Source: Methyloversatilis sp. RAC08 (lineage in GTDB: Bacteria; Pseudomonadota; Gammaproteobacteria; Burkholderiales; Rhodocyclaceae). Taken from it: a stretch of 64,000 bases of DNA. A program made the translations under genes and the position numbers. Within the stretch, counting starts at the first letter, position 1; the number at the start of each line of letters is the position of its first letter. The notes under the pieces were generated by a model, which was not told where the DNA came from, ran no database searches, and was given only the letters and a program-made list of their open reading frames with translations. Below, piece by piece: positions 25,678 to 33,070 of the stretch. The stretch is taken from NCBI RefSeq assembly GCF_001713355.1, contig NZ_CP016448.1:2418001-2482000 (forward strand). The letters run 5' to 3'.

Positions 25678-27439
25678 TGCCGGCCTTTTCCTTCAACAGG
25701 CGATGCAGCTCTTCCTGCTGTGCCGGGGTCAGCCCGGACTGCCGGCTCAGCTCAGTCAAACGCTTGATCGAATTCGATATTCCGGCACGTCGCAGGTGCA
25801 GGATGGTGTCGTCGAACATGTGTGGCAGTGCGCCTTCATCGGCTACATCCTCCAGCGAGCTGGCTGCGGCTTCGGTCATCAGCGCTCCGTGCGGGCTGCC
25901 CCGGAAAAATTCCATTAGTGCCGCGGCATTCGGCGATTCGATGTCGCCATGTTCGAGGCAGTCCGCCACGGCCTGGACCGCCTGCAGCCAGCTGTCGTCC
26001 TCCACGAATTCCAGATGACCCAGCCGCAGGCTCAGGTCAGGGCGCTGCATCACGATGCACAGCAATTTGCGGGCAGGCGATGACGGCGCGGTGCGTGGTG
26101 CCGCTGCCGGCGCGCGCGCCGGATAGCTGCCGCGTCGCGGCATGCGCAGTCCGCACGCCTCGGCCAGTTCCGCCGCGGACAGGCCGACCGCCGGCGCCAG
26201 CAGATGCAGCAACTGGGTGCGCAATGCGCCGGCCGGCACCTGCGTGACCAGCGGCTTCGCCTCCGTCACCAGCTGCGCGCGCCCTTCGGCGCTGCGCGTG
26301 TCGCAGCGTGCTTCGAGTTCGTGCAGCAGGTATTCGCTCAGCGGCTGAGCCGACAGCGCCAGTTGACGGAAGCGGTCCGCGCCCTGTTCGCGCACGAAGC
26401 TGTCCGGATCGTGTTCGGGTGGTAGGAACAGAAAGGATGCCGATCGACCGTCGGCGAGTTCCGTCAGCGCCGATTCGAGCGCACGCCAGGCGGCCTTGCG
26501 GCCGGCGCGATCACCGTCGAAGCAGAACACGATGCGATCGGTCTGGCGGAACAGCTTGTGTATGTGGTCGGCTGTGGTGGCGGTGCCGAGCGTGGCGACC
26601 GCATTGCCGACGCCGAACTGCGCCAGAGCCACCACATCCATATAGCCTTCGACCACCAGCACGAAGCCGTCATCGCGGATCGCCGCGCGCGCCTGCGTCA
26701 GGCCGTAAAGCTCGCGGCCCTTCGAAAACAGGGGGGTTTCAGGGGAATTCAGGTACTTCGGCTCACCCTTGTCGAGCACGCGGCCGCCGAAGCCGATCAC
26801 GTTGTTGCGGGCGTCGAAGATGGGAAACATGATGCGGTCGCGGAAGCGGTCATAGCGCCGTCCTTTTTCCTGGCCGTCGGACGCCTCGGCGTCGATGACC
26901 AGACCGCACTCGTTTAGCCCGGGCGCCTCGTAGTCGTCAAAGGCGTCGCGCAGAGCTTGCCAGCCATCGGGTGCGTAACCGATGCCGAAGCGCGCGGCGA
27001 CCTCGCCTGACAGACCGCGCCCCTTGAGGTATTCGATGGCGCGCGGCGTCTTCTTGAGCTGCTGCTTGTAGTGATTCGCGGCGCGTGCCATCAGCTCGGT
27101 CAGCGACGCGGCCTGCTGACGGCGCTGTGCCATTTCCGGCGTGAAATCTTCGCGCGGCACAGTCATGCCGGCCTGGCGCGCCAGTTCCTCTATCGCTTCC
27201 GGATAGGGCAGGCCGGAATACTCCATCAGAAAACCGATGGCGCTGCCGTGGGCGCCGCAGCCGAAGCAATGGTAGAACTGCTTGGTCGGACTGACCGTGA
27301 AGGACGGGGATTTTTCGCTGTGGAAGGGGCAGCAGGCCTGGTAGTTGGCGCCGGCCTTCTTCAGCGGCACGTGGCGCTCCACCACATCGACGATGTCGAC
27401 CCGGTTGAGCAGTTCCTGGATGAAGGACTGCGGGATCAT
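25673..27439 (-). CDS. dnaG: DNA primase
   Basis: Synthesises the RNA primers of replication. The 588-aa protein has an N-terminal zinc-binding domain (CPFHSEKSPSF and YHCFGCGAHG), the RNA-polymerase core with the TOPRIM motif VVEGYMDVVAL and FCFDGDRAGRKAAWRAL, and a C-terminal helicase-binding domain. It lies between yqeY and rpoD, all on the minus strand; yqeY ends 12 bases before its start. All expected motifs are intact. Confidence 0.98.
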   Translation of the reverse strand: MIPQSFIQELLNRVDIVDVVERHVPLKKAGANYQACCPFHSEKSPSFTVSPTKQFYHCFGCGAHGSAIGFLMEYSGLPYPEAIEELARQAGMTVPREDFTPEMAQRRQQAASLTELMARAANHYKQQLKKTPRAIEYLKGRGLSGEVAARFGIGYAPDGWQALRDAFDDYEAPGLNECGLVIDAEASDGQEKGRRYDRFRDRIMFPIFDARNNVIGFGGRVLDKGEPKYLNSPETPLFSKGRELYGLTQARAAIRDDGFVLVVEGYMDVVALAQFGVGNAVATLGTATTADHIHKLFRQTDRIVFCFDGDRAGRKAAWRALESALTELADGRSASFLFLPPEHDPDSFVREQGADRFRQLALSAQPLSEYLLHELEARCDTRSAEGRAQLVTEAKPLVTQVPAGALRTQLLHLLAPAVGLSAAELAEACGLRMPRRGSYPARAPAAAPRTAPSSPARKLLCIVMQRPDLSLRLGHLEFVEDDSWLQAVQAVADCLEHGDIESPNAAALMEFFRGSPHGALMTEAAASSLEDVADEGALPHMFDDTILHLRRAGISNSIKRLTELSRQSGLTPAQQEELHRLLKEKAGT

Positions 27440-27451
27440 GCCCGCGCCCGG

Positions 27452-27907
27452 TCAGCCGCCAGCGCCGCCGAGTGCGGCCTTCACGAGTGCCGATGCGGCG
27501 GCCATGTCGGTCTTGCCGGCCAGCTTCGCCTTCAGCGGACCCATGACCTTGCCCATGTCGGCCGGACCGTTTGCGCCGACAGCCGCGATCACCTCGGCGA
27601 TGACAGCGCGAACTTCGTCCGCGCCCATTTGCTGCGGCATGTAGGCGGTCAGGATTTCGAGCTCGGCCTTTTCCGCGTCGACCAGATCCTGCCGGCCGGC
27701 GCTTTCGAACTGGCTGATCGAGTCGCGTCGCTGCTTGAGCATCTTGTCGATGACCGCCGTGACCTGTGCGTCGTCAAGAACGATGCGCTCGTCGACTTCC
27801 TTCTGCTTGATCGCCGCAAGCAGCAGCCGAATCGTGCCCAGACGCGCACTGTCCTTGGCGCGCATCGCCGATTTCATGTCTTCGGTGATCTGGTCCTTCA
27901 GGCTCAT
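27452..27907 (-). CDS. yqeY: GatB/YqeY-domain protein
   Basis: 151-aa helical protein homologous to the tail domain of GatB, which binds tRNA in amidotransferases. Its exact role as a stand-alone protein is unclear. Characteristic parts are IRLLLAAIKQKEVDER and the end MGKVMGPLKAKLAGK. I chose the ATG at 27907; the 16 upstream codons of the open frame are not protein-like. It lies between rpsU and dnaG, separated from rpsU by a terminator and a second hairpin, so its expression probably depends on read-through. Confidence 0.94.
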   Translation of the reverse strand: MSLKDQITEDMKSAMRAKDSARLGTIRLLLAAIKQKEVDERIVLDDAQVTAVIDKMLKQRRDSISQFESAGRQDLVDAEKAELEILTAYMPQQMGADEVRAVIAEVIAAVGANGPADMGKVMGPLKAKLAGKTDMAAASALVKAALGGAGG

Positions 27908-27953
27908 GGTCGGGTACTCGCAGCGAAAACGGTTGAACGGGCGCAACAAACAC

Positions 27954-27991
27954 AAAAAGCCGAAGGCGCTGTGGAGCGCATCCGGCTTTTT
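27954..27991 (-). terminator. Intrinsic terminator/attenuator between rpsU and yqeY
   Basis: Outer stem of 9 bp (AAAAAGCCG / CGGCTTTTT), small internal loops, inner stem GCGCT/AGCGC, ending in five U residues on the minus strand. E. coli has a partial terminator (T1) at the equivalent place after rpsU, which lowers dnaG and rpoD relative to rpsU. It is also complementary enough to act on the other strand. Confidence 0.85.
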
Positions 27992-27998
27992 GCTTCAA

Positions 27999-28018
27999 GC
28001 CCTGCAGCCTTGCAGGGC
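27999..28018 (-). terminator. Second hairpin immediately after rpsU
   Basis: Perfect 8-bp stem GCCCTGCA/TGCAGGGC with a 4-base loop, 7 bases after the rpsU stop and 7 bases before the main terminator stem. It has no T-run of its own. It may protect the rpsU mRNA 3' end or support the terminator. Confidence 0.55.
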
Positions 28019-28025
28019 CCGGCGA

Positions 28026-28238
28026 TCAGTACAGCTTCGGCGGCAGGGTCTGGCTGCGCAGCCGCTTGTGGTGGCGCTTGACCGCGGCAGCCAGCTTGCG
28101 CTTGCGCTCGGCGGTGGGCTTTTCATAGAACTCGCGCGAGCGCAGTTCGGTCAGCGTGCCTGCTTTTTCGATGGTGCGCTTGAAGCGACGGATTGCCACT
28201 TCGAACGGCTCGTTTTCCTTGACGCGAATACCCGGCAT
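28026..28238 (-). CDS. rpsU: 30S ribosomal protein S21
   Basis: Small basic ribosomal protein of 70 aa needed for initiation base-pairing on the 30S subunit. [20 protein letters not shown] at the start and the arginine- and lysine-rich [19 protein letters not shown] tail match S21. It is the first gene of the block, followed by two hairpins and then yqeY, dnaG and rpoD. A strong sigma-70 promoter lies about 66 bases upstream of its start. Confidence 0.98.
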   Translation of the reverse strand: MPGIRVKENEPFEVAIRRFKRTIEKAGTLTELRSREFYEKPTAERKRKLAAAVKRHHKRLRSQTLPPKLY

Positions 28239-28303
28239 GCAACAGCCCTCAATGGCGCGCCCACTTCTCTGGATGGAAGCGAACGCATAACGGAAAGCCG
28301 ATG

Positions 28304-28332
28304 AGTATATCGCCTAGTTGGCAGTGTGCCAA
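28304..28332 (-). promoter_or_regulatory. Sigma-70 promoter of rpsU with palindrome over the -35 box
   Basis: Minus strand: TTGGCA (28332-28327), 17 bases, TATACT (28309-28304). The -35 box is half of a perfect inverted repeat TTGGCA-GTG-TGCCAA (28318-28332), which could be an operator shared with the divergent tsaD gene. Confidence 0.75.
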
Positions 28333-28353
28333 GCCTGACCGACGTTGCGCCCT

Positions 28354-28359
28354 TACAAT
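28354..28359 (+). promoter_or_regulatory. -10 element of tsaD, implying a leaderless transcript
   Basis: TACAAT ends 7 bases before the tsaD ATG (28367), so transcription would start at or next to the A of the start codon. There is no Shine-Dalgarno sequence in this interval. The -35 box is not clear. Confidence 0.5.
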
Positions 28360-28366
28360 ATCGGTC

Positions 28367-29377
28367 ATGTGGATACTTGGCATCGAATCGTCGTGCGACG
28401 AAACCGGTCTGGCGCTTTACCACGACGTGCGCGGGTTGGTGGCGCACGTCGTGCATTCTCAGATCGACCTGCATCAGGCCTACGGCGGCGTGGTGCCGGA
28501 ACTGGCGTCACGTGACCACGTGCGGCGCATCGTGCCGCTATACCGTCAGGTACTGGCCGAGGCAGGTATCACCGCAGGCGACATCGACGCGGTGGCCTAC
28601 ACCGCCGGACCGGGTCTGGCCGGGGCGTTGCTGGTCGGTGCAGCGTTTGCGGAGTCGCTCGCGCTTTCGCTCGGTCGGTCCGCCATCCCCATCCATCACC
28701 TCGAAGGGCATCTGCTGTCGCCGCTCCTGTCGGCCGACCCGCCGGCGTTTCCGTTCGTTGCACTGCTGGTGTCGGGCGGTCATACCCAGCTGATGCGGGT
28801 GACCGGCGTAGGCGCCTACGAGTTGCTGGGCGAAACACTGGACGACGCGGCTGGCGAGGCGTTCGACAAGACCGCCAAGTTGCTCGGCCTGCCCTACCCG
28901 GGTGGTCCGGTGCTCGCTGCACTGGCGGAGCATGGCGTGGCTGGCCGCATCAAGCTGCCGCGCCCCATGCTCGGCAGCGGGGATCTCGATTTCAGTTTTT
29001 CAGGCCTGAAGACAGCCGTGCTCAATGCGGTCAACAAGGGGGTCGAAGACGCTGCCCGGGCAGATCTCGCGGCTGAATTCCAGGAGGCTGTGGTCGACGT
29101 GCTGGTCGCAAAATGTCTCGCCGCACTGCGCCACACTCGCCTGAACCAGCTGGTCGTGGCCGGAGGCGTCGGTGCAAACCGGCGCCTGCGCAGCCGGCTC
29201 GATGTCGAACTGGCGCAGCGGCGTGGCCGTGTGTTCTACCCGGAACTGGCGTTGTGCACCGACAACGGCGCAATGATTGCCTTCGCAGGCGCGTTGCGGC
29301 TGGCGGCCGGCCTGACGCAGACCTCGACGGGCGGTGAAATCGCCGTGCGGCCGCGCTGGGCGCTCGATACGATCTGA
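28367..29377 (+). CDS. tsaD: tRNA N6-adenosine threonylcarbamoyltransferase
   Basis: Transfers the threonylcarbamoyl group to A37 of ANN-decoding tRNAs, working with TsaB and TsaE in the cytoplasm. The 336-aa protein begins [17 protein letters not shown] and has the metal ligands in [11 protein letters not shown] (H111 and H115), [12 protein letters not shown] and the C-terminal [17 protein letters not shown] chose ATG 28367; the frame is open 22 codons further, but these cover the promoter region. It diverges from rpsU, the common order in proteobacteria. It has no Shine-Dalgarno. Confidence 0.97.
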   Translation: MWILGIESSCDETGLALYHDVRGLVAHVVHSQIDLHQAYGGVVPELASRDHVRRIVPLYRQVLAEAGITAGDIDAVAYTAGPGLAGALLVGAAFAESLALSLGRSAIPIHHLEGHLLSPLLSADPPAFPFVALLVSGGHTQLMRVTGVGAYELLGETLDDAAGEAFDKTAKLLGLPYPGGPVLAALAEHGVAGRIKLPRPMLGSGDLDFSFSGLKTAVLNAVNKGVEDAARADLAAEFQEAVVDVLVAKCLAALRHTRLNQLVVAGGVGANRRLRSRLDVELAQRRGRVFYPELALCTDNGAMIAFAGALRLAAGLTQTSTGGEIAVRPRWALDTI

Positions 29378-29387
29378 ATGTGTCGAG

Positions 29388-30002
29388 TCAGCCGGCGGCC
29401 GTTTTCTTGCGACCGATGCGGCTTTCGCTGCCATTCATCAGACGGCGGATGTTTTCGGCGTGGCGCCAGATCAGCAGTCCGGCCATTGCGGCGAATGCAC
29501 CGCACACCACCGCCGAGCCGGTATAGAGCAGTCCGGTGATCGGCGCACTGCACGCGGCGAGCAGCGCGGCAAGCGACGAATAGCGGGTGACTGCCGCGAT
29601 CGCTATCCAGATGCCGAGCGCGATCACGCCTGCCTGGGGCACGGCAACCAGCATGACACCGGCCGCCGTCGCAACACCCTTGCCGCCGCGAAAGCCCAGC
29701 GTGGCAGGAAAGACATGGCCGACAAAAGCCGCAACGCCGGCCAGCAGGGCCATGGTGTCGCCCATGCCCAGTGCGCGCACCACCCATACTGCAACGCACC
29801 CCTTCAACGCGTCACCGAGCAGCGTGAGAATCGCTGCTTTCCTGTTGCCGGAACGCAGTACGTTGGTGGCACCGGGATTGCCCGAGCCGTAGGTTCGCGG
29901 ATCGGCGAGTCCGAAGATCCTGCTGGTGATGACGGCGAATGGGATGCATCCGAATGCGTAGCCGATTACGAGAGCGAGGGCGATGCTTGAAGCGGTATTC
30001 AC
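29388..30002 (-). CDS. plsY: Acyl-phosphate glycerol-3-phosphate acyltransferase
   Basis: Integral membrane enzyme that transfers an acyl group from acyl-phosphate to glycerol-3-phosphate, the first step of phosphatidate synthesis. The 204-aa protein has five hydrophobic segments and the three PlsY motifs, including GSGNPGATNVLR, LLGDALKG and GFRGGKGVATA. It converges on tsaD (10 bases apart) and diverges from folB. The C-terminal tail is basic (RIGRKKTAAG). Confidence 0.96.
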   Translation of the reverse strand: MNTASSIALALVIGYAFGCIPFAVITSRIFGLADPRTYGSGNPGATNVLRSGNRKAAILTLLGDALKGCVAVWVVRALGMGDTMALLAGVAAFVGHVFPATLGFRGGKGVATAAGVMLVAVPQAGVIALGIWIAIAAVTRYSSLAALLAACSAPITGLLYTGSAVVCGAFAAMAGLLIWRHAENIRRLMNGSESRIGRKKTAAG

Positions 30003-30022
30003 GATATGTGACGGGCCCGACG

Positions 30023-30040
30023 TAGAATCCGGTCATTCTA
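30023..30040. promoter_or_regulatory. Palindromic -10-like pair between plsY and folB
   Basis: TAGAAT-CCGGTC-ATTCTA is a perfect inverted repeat with a 6-base centre. Each half reads as a good -10 box (TAGAAT), one for each direction. Neither has a convincing -35 box at 16-18 bases, so activity is uncertain. Confidence 0.35.
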
Positions 30041-30065
30041 GTTCCACACAGGCAGCACGCGAGTC

Positions 30066-30425
30066 ATGGACTGCATATTCATCGAAGGCATGAAGGTGAC
30101 CGCTTCGGTCGGCATCTACGCCCGCGAAAAAGCGCATACGCAACAGCTGGAAATCAGCATGACGTTTGGTGTGCCGGACGCCGCGGCCGAAAACGACGAC
30201 ATCAACGACACCATCGACTACGCCGAAGTGGTCAATCGCATCCGCGCCGAATTGGGCCAGCGCCACTTCAACCTGCTGGAAACGCTGGGCGAATTCGTCA
30301 TCCACATGATGCTCGAAGACTTCAAGGCGCCATGGGTCAAGATATCGATCGCCAAGACCGGCATCATGAAGGATGTGCGTCAGGTCGGCGTGACGATAGA
30401 GCGCGGCCGTTCGCCGACAGCCTGA
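30066..30425 (+). CDS. folB: Dihydroneopterin aldolase
   Basis: Cleaves 7,8-dihydroneopterin to the hydroxymethyl pterin in folate synthesis. The 119-aa protein starts MDCIFIEGMKVTASVGIYAREK, with the active-site Glu region, and ends with WVKISIAKTGIMKDVRQVGV containing the catalytic Lys. Its last 62 bases overlap the end of the convergent ogt gene, an unusually long 3' overlap. It diverges from plsY. Confidence 0.95.
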   Translation: MDCIFIEGMKVTASVGIYAREKAHTQQLEISMTFGVPDAAAENDDINDTIDYAEVVNRIRAELGQRHFNLLETLGEFVIHMMLEDFKAPWVKISIAKTGIMKDVRQVGVTIERGRSPTA

Positions 30426-30909
30426 AGCCGCCCGCTGCGGCCTCGTGCGCCAGCAGCCAGCGTTTGATGCCGGGCAGGAAGCCGGTGGTTGAATGTGCGA
30501 AGCCGCCCAGCCTGCCGCCGGCCGCAACGATGCGGTGGCAGGGAATCACGACCGGAAACGGGTTTGCGCCACAGGCGCCGCCGACCGCCCGCGGTGAGCT
30601 GCCGACCTGCGTAGCGACTTCGCCGTAGGTCAATGTGCAGCCCGGCGCGATGGTCAGCATCACCTGCCATACCGCGCGCTGGTGTGCCGTGCCGCTGGCG
30701 GCGAGCGGCAGGTCGAATGGGGTCAGTGGATTGCGCAGATAGGCTGTGAGCTGGGCATCGACCTCGCGGCCGAGGGCGTTGCGCGCAGCGCGCGCCGACC
30801 CGGCGGGCAGAAACTCGATGCCGGCGATGGCGTCGGCCGCCAGTCGCACGCCCAGTGCGAAGCCGGGTGCGCCAACGATGACGTCCCAGTCATCTTCCAC
30901 CTTGCTCAT
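30364..30909 (-). CDS. ogt: Methylated-DNA--protein-cysteine methyltransferase
   Basis: Suicide repair protein that takes the alkyl group from O6-alkylguanine. The 181-aa protein has the active-site cysteine C124 in VVIPCHRIVAAGG, the helix-turn-helix TLTYGEVATQVGSSPRAVGGA, and the end GFLPGIKRWLLAHE. The last 20 or so residues run into the folB overlap and look dispensable. The start overlaps the end of the chalcone-isomerase-like gene. It has no Ada-type regulatory domain. Confidence 0.95.
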   Translation of the reverse strand: MSKVEDDWDVIVGAPGFALGVRLAADAIAGIEFLPAGSARAARNALGREVDAQLTAYLRNPLTPFDLPLAASGTAHQRAVWQVMLTIAPGCTLTYGEVATQVGSSPRAVGGACGANPFPVVIPCHRIVAAGGRLGGFAHSTTGFLPGIKRWLLAHEAAAGGFRLSANGRALSSRRPDAHPS

Positions 30910-31490
30910 GGCGCGCTACGGCCCGCCAGCAGCTGTGCCTTCAGATCGTCCTGCGTGGGCACCGGGCCGATCCACACCGCGAGCAGGCCGCGATAGAAAT
31001 CTTCGCCCTTGATCATCGTGGTCGACGGCTGACCATCGACCACGATGCGCGTACCGCGGCCGGGTATCCAGTCCAGCGCCAGCCGGCTGCCGGATTTCAC
31101 TGATCCGATGGCCAGCACCTGTTCCGAAAAAGCCTTGATGCGCGGCTGCATCGCTTCGTACTCGTCGCGCGGCAGATTTTTCTTGATGCCGCGGATCAGC
31201 GGCTTGTTGAAGTGCTCGGCCGGTACATCGACCATCGACACGATCTCGATCCGCTTGGCCCCAGGGACCTTCATGGCACTGTCGAGGCTGTCTGCCGGGG
31301 CGCCCAGGTAAAGCCCGATCGCGTAGGCCTTGAGGGAGTAGAGGCTGCGAATGCCTTCGCCATTGAGCTTCAGTGGCGCGTCGGCGACGCGGGTGACGGG
31401 TTCGAAGCGCTGCGTCGCGGGCTCTGCGGCGTGCAGCGGAACCGAAAGGCAAAACAGGGCAATGACCAGTGTGAGGACGCGTGCCGGCAT
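30906..31490 (-). CDS. Secreted chalcone isomerase-like protein
   Basis: 194-aa protein with a signal peptide (MPARVLTLVIALFCLSVPL, cleavage after HAA) and a chalcone isomerase-like fold: SLYSLKAYAIGLYL, AKRIEIVSMVDVPAEHFNKP and WIGPVPTQDDLKAQLL. Bacterial members of this group are not known to act on flavonoids; periplasmic fatty-acid or ligand binding is likelier. I chose the start at 31490, because GGAG lies 6 bases upstream and the signal peptide begins there; the upstream ATGs at 31502 and 31538 are alternatives. Overlaps the ogt start. Confidence 0.85.
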   Translation of the reverse strand: MPARVLTLVIALFCLSVPLHAAEPATQRFEPVTRVADAPLKLNGEGIRSLYSLKAYAIGLYLGAPADSLDSAMKVPGAKRIEIVSMVDVPAEHFNKPLIRGIKKNLPRDEYEAMQPRIKAFSEQVLAIGSVKSGSRLALDWIPGRGTRIVVDGQPSTTMIKGEDFYRGLLAVWIGPVPTQDDLKAQLLAGRSAP

Positions 31491-31687
31491 GCAGAACTCC
31501 ATTTTGGCGGACTCCCGATTATCCCGCGCAGTCGGCACATGGCAATGTCAAAGTAAGGAAGATGACAGATTTGTGTAGGAAAGAGCCTTAAAAAGCATTC
31601 GCAACATATTGTTTTTTATGTCTTGAGGTGCAAAGATTAGAGGCCTGAATATTCAGTTGCCGCATGTTTCGGCGGCAGGGAGAGCAC

Positions 31688-33061
31688 ATGAGAACAATGA
31701 AAAGGTCAGCGTGGCGTACCCGTCGGACGTCCGCTTCGCGTCTGCGACGATGGCTCTACCTTCCGGCTGTCGTGCTGTGGCTGGGCTGTCAGGCCCATGC
31801 GCAGTCGGTCACCGAACAGGCGGCGGCACACATCGAAGCGGGACGTCATGCAGCGGCCTACGCCCTGCTGGCGCCGCAGGAAAGCGAACGTGCTGGCGAC
31901 CCGCAGTTCGATCTGCTGCTCGGCATCGCTGCGGTAGAGACCGGTCGCCATACGCTGGCTGTGTTCGCACTCGAGCGGGTGCTGGCGCTGCAGCCGGACA
32001 ATGCGCGTGCCCGCGCCGAAATCGGTCGTGCCTATCTCGCGCTCGGCGAATCGGCGAGCGCAAAACGCGAGTTGCAGGCAGTGCGCGGACAGAATGTTCC
32101 GCCGGAGGTCGCCCGCTCGCTAGACCGTCTGCTGTCGGCGATCGACCGCGCGCCGACAGAGCCCAAGCCGTCATTCGCCGGTTTCATCGAGGCGGCAGTC
32201 GGGCGCGATACCAATGTGAACAGCGCCACGTCGGCTGGCTCGATCGCGATTCCGGGGTTGATCGGCGACTTCACGCTGACCGGCGACAGCCGCAGTCGCG
32301 ACGCGTGGTTCTCGTCGCTCGCCGGCGGCTTCAATGCGCGCATTCCGGTCAACCGCGAATGGGCGGTGGTGGGTGGCGTATCCGGGGCTGGTCGATTCAA
32401 TGGTGGTGAATCGCGCTTCGACACGACGGCGGTCGACGGCAATGCAGGCGTCGCCTGGACGCGCGGCGCCAACCGCGTCACCGCGGCGTTGCAGGGTGGC
32501 ATCTTCGAGGTGGACAGCGACAAGCTGCGCGACTACACCGGGCTGAGCCTGCAGTGGCAGCACACGCACAACGCGCGCAACCAGACGACCGCCTTCATGC
32601 AGCATGTACGGCTTCGCTACGACGGCAGCAACGATGTGCGAGACGTCAATCGCAACATCTACGGTGTCGGCCACGCCCATGTGCTGCAGGGTGGCAAGAC
32701 GATGATGTTCGGCAGTTTCTATCTGGGTAGCGAAACCGGCCGCAACGACCTGCCGTCCGGCGTCAACATCGCCGGCAACGACGTGATCGGTTTCCGTGTC
32801 GGCGCTCAGCACACGCTCGATCCACGCTGGCTGCTGTTCGGTGCACTCGCTCACGAAGCGCGCGATTACGAGAATGCCGATCCCTTGTTCCAGCGCGTAC
32901 GCGACGATACCTTGACCACGTTGTCGCTCGGTGCGACCTATGCGTTGACCGAGCGCTGGTTGTTGACGCCGTCGGTCACGCTGATGCGCAACGATTCCAG
33001 TTTCAGCATCAACGATTATCGCCGCGGCGTTGCGCAGTTCGCCGTGCGCCGTACGTTCTAG
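31688..33061 (+). CDS. Slam-type outer-membrane protein (TPR + DUF560 barrel), type XI secretion translocator
   Basis: 457-aa protein with a basic N-terminus, a signal peptide probably cut after AHA, a TPR-like helical domain (about 45-160; AAHIEAGRHAAAYALLA, ERVLALQPDNARARAEIGRA) and a C-terminal outer-membrane barrel ending in aromatic FAVRRTF. This is the layout of the Slam family, which moves TbpB-like barrel proteins across the outer membrane. The next gene, 9 bases later, encodes a protein with such a barrel, which supports the call. GGGAGAG precedes ATG 31688; an upstream ATG at 31664 is less likely. The 150-base upstream region is notably AT-rich. Confidence 0.8.
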   Translation: MRTMKRSAWRTRRTSASRLRRWLYLPAVVLWLGCQAHAQSVTEQAAAHIEAGRHAAAYALLAPQESERAGDPQFDLLLGIAAVETGRHTLAVFALERVLALQPDNARARAEIGRAYLALGESASAKRELQAVRGQNVPPEVARSLDRLLSAIDRAPTEPKPSFAGFIEAAVGRDTNVNSATSAGSIAIPGLIGDFTLTGDSRSRDAWFSSLAGGFNARIPVNREWAVVGGVSGAGRFNGGESRFDTTAVDGNAGVAWTRGANRVTAALQGGIFEVDSDKLRDYTGLSLQWQHTHNARNQTTAFMQHVRLRYDGSNDVRDVNRNIYGVGHAHVLQGGKTMMFGSFYLGSETGRNDLPSGVNIAGNDVIGFRVGAQHTLDPRWLLFGALAHEARDYENADPLFQRVRDDTLTTLSLGATYALTERWLLTPSVTLMRNDSSFSINDYRRGVAQFAVRRTF

Positions 33062-33070
33062 GAGATCGCC

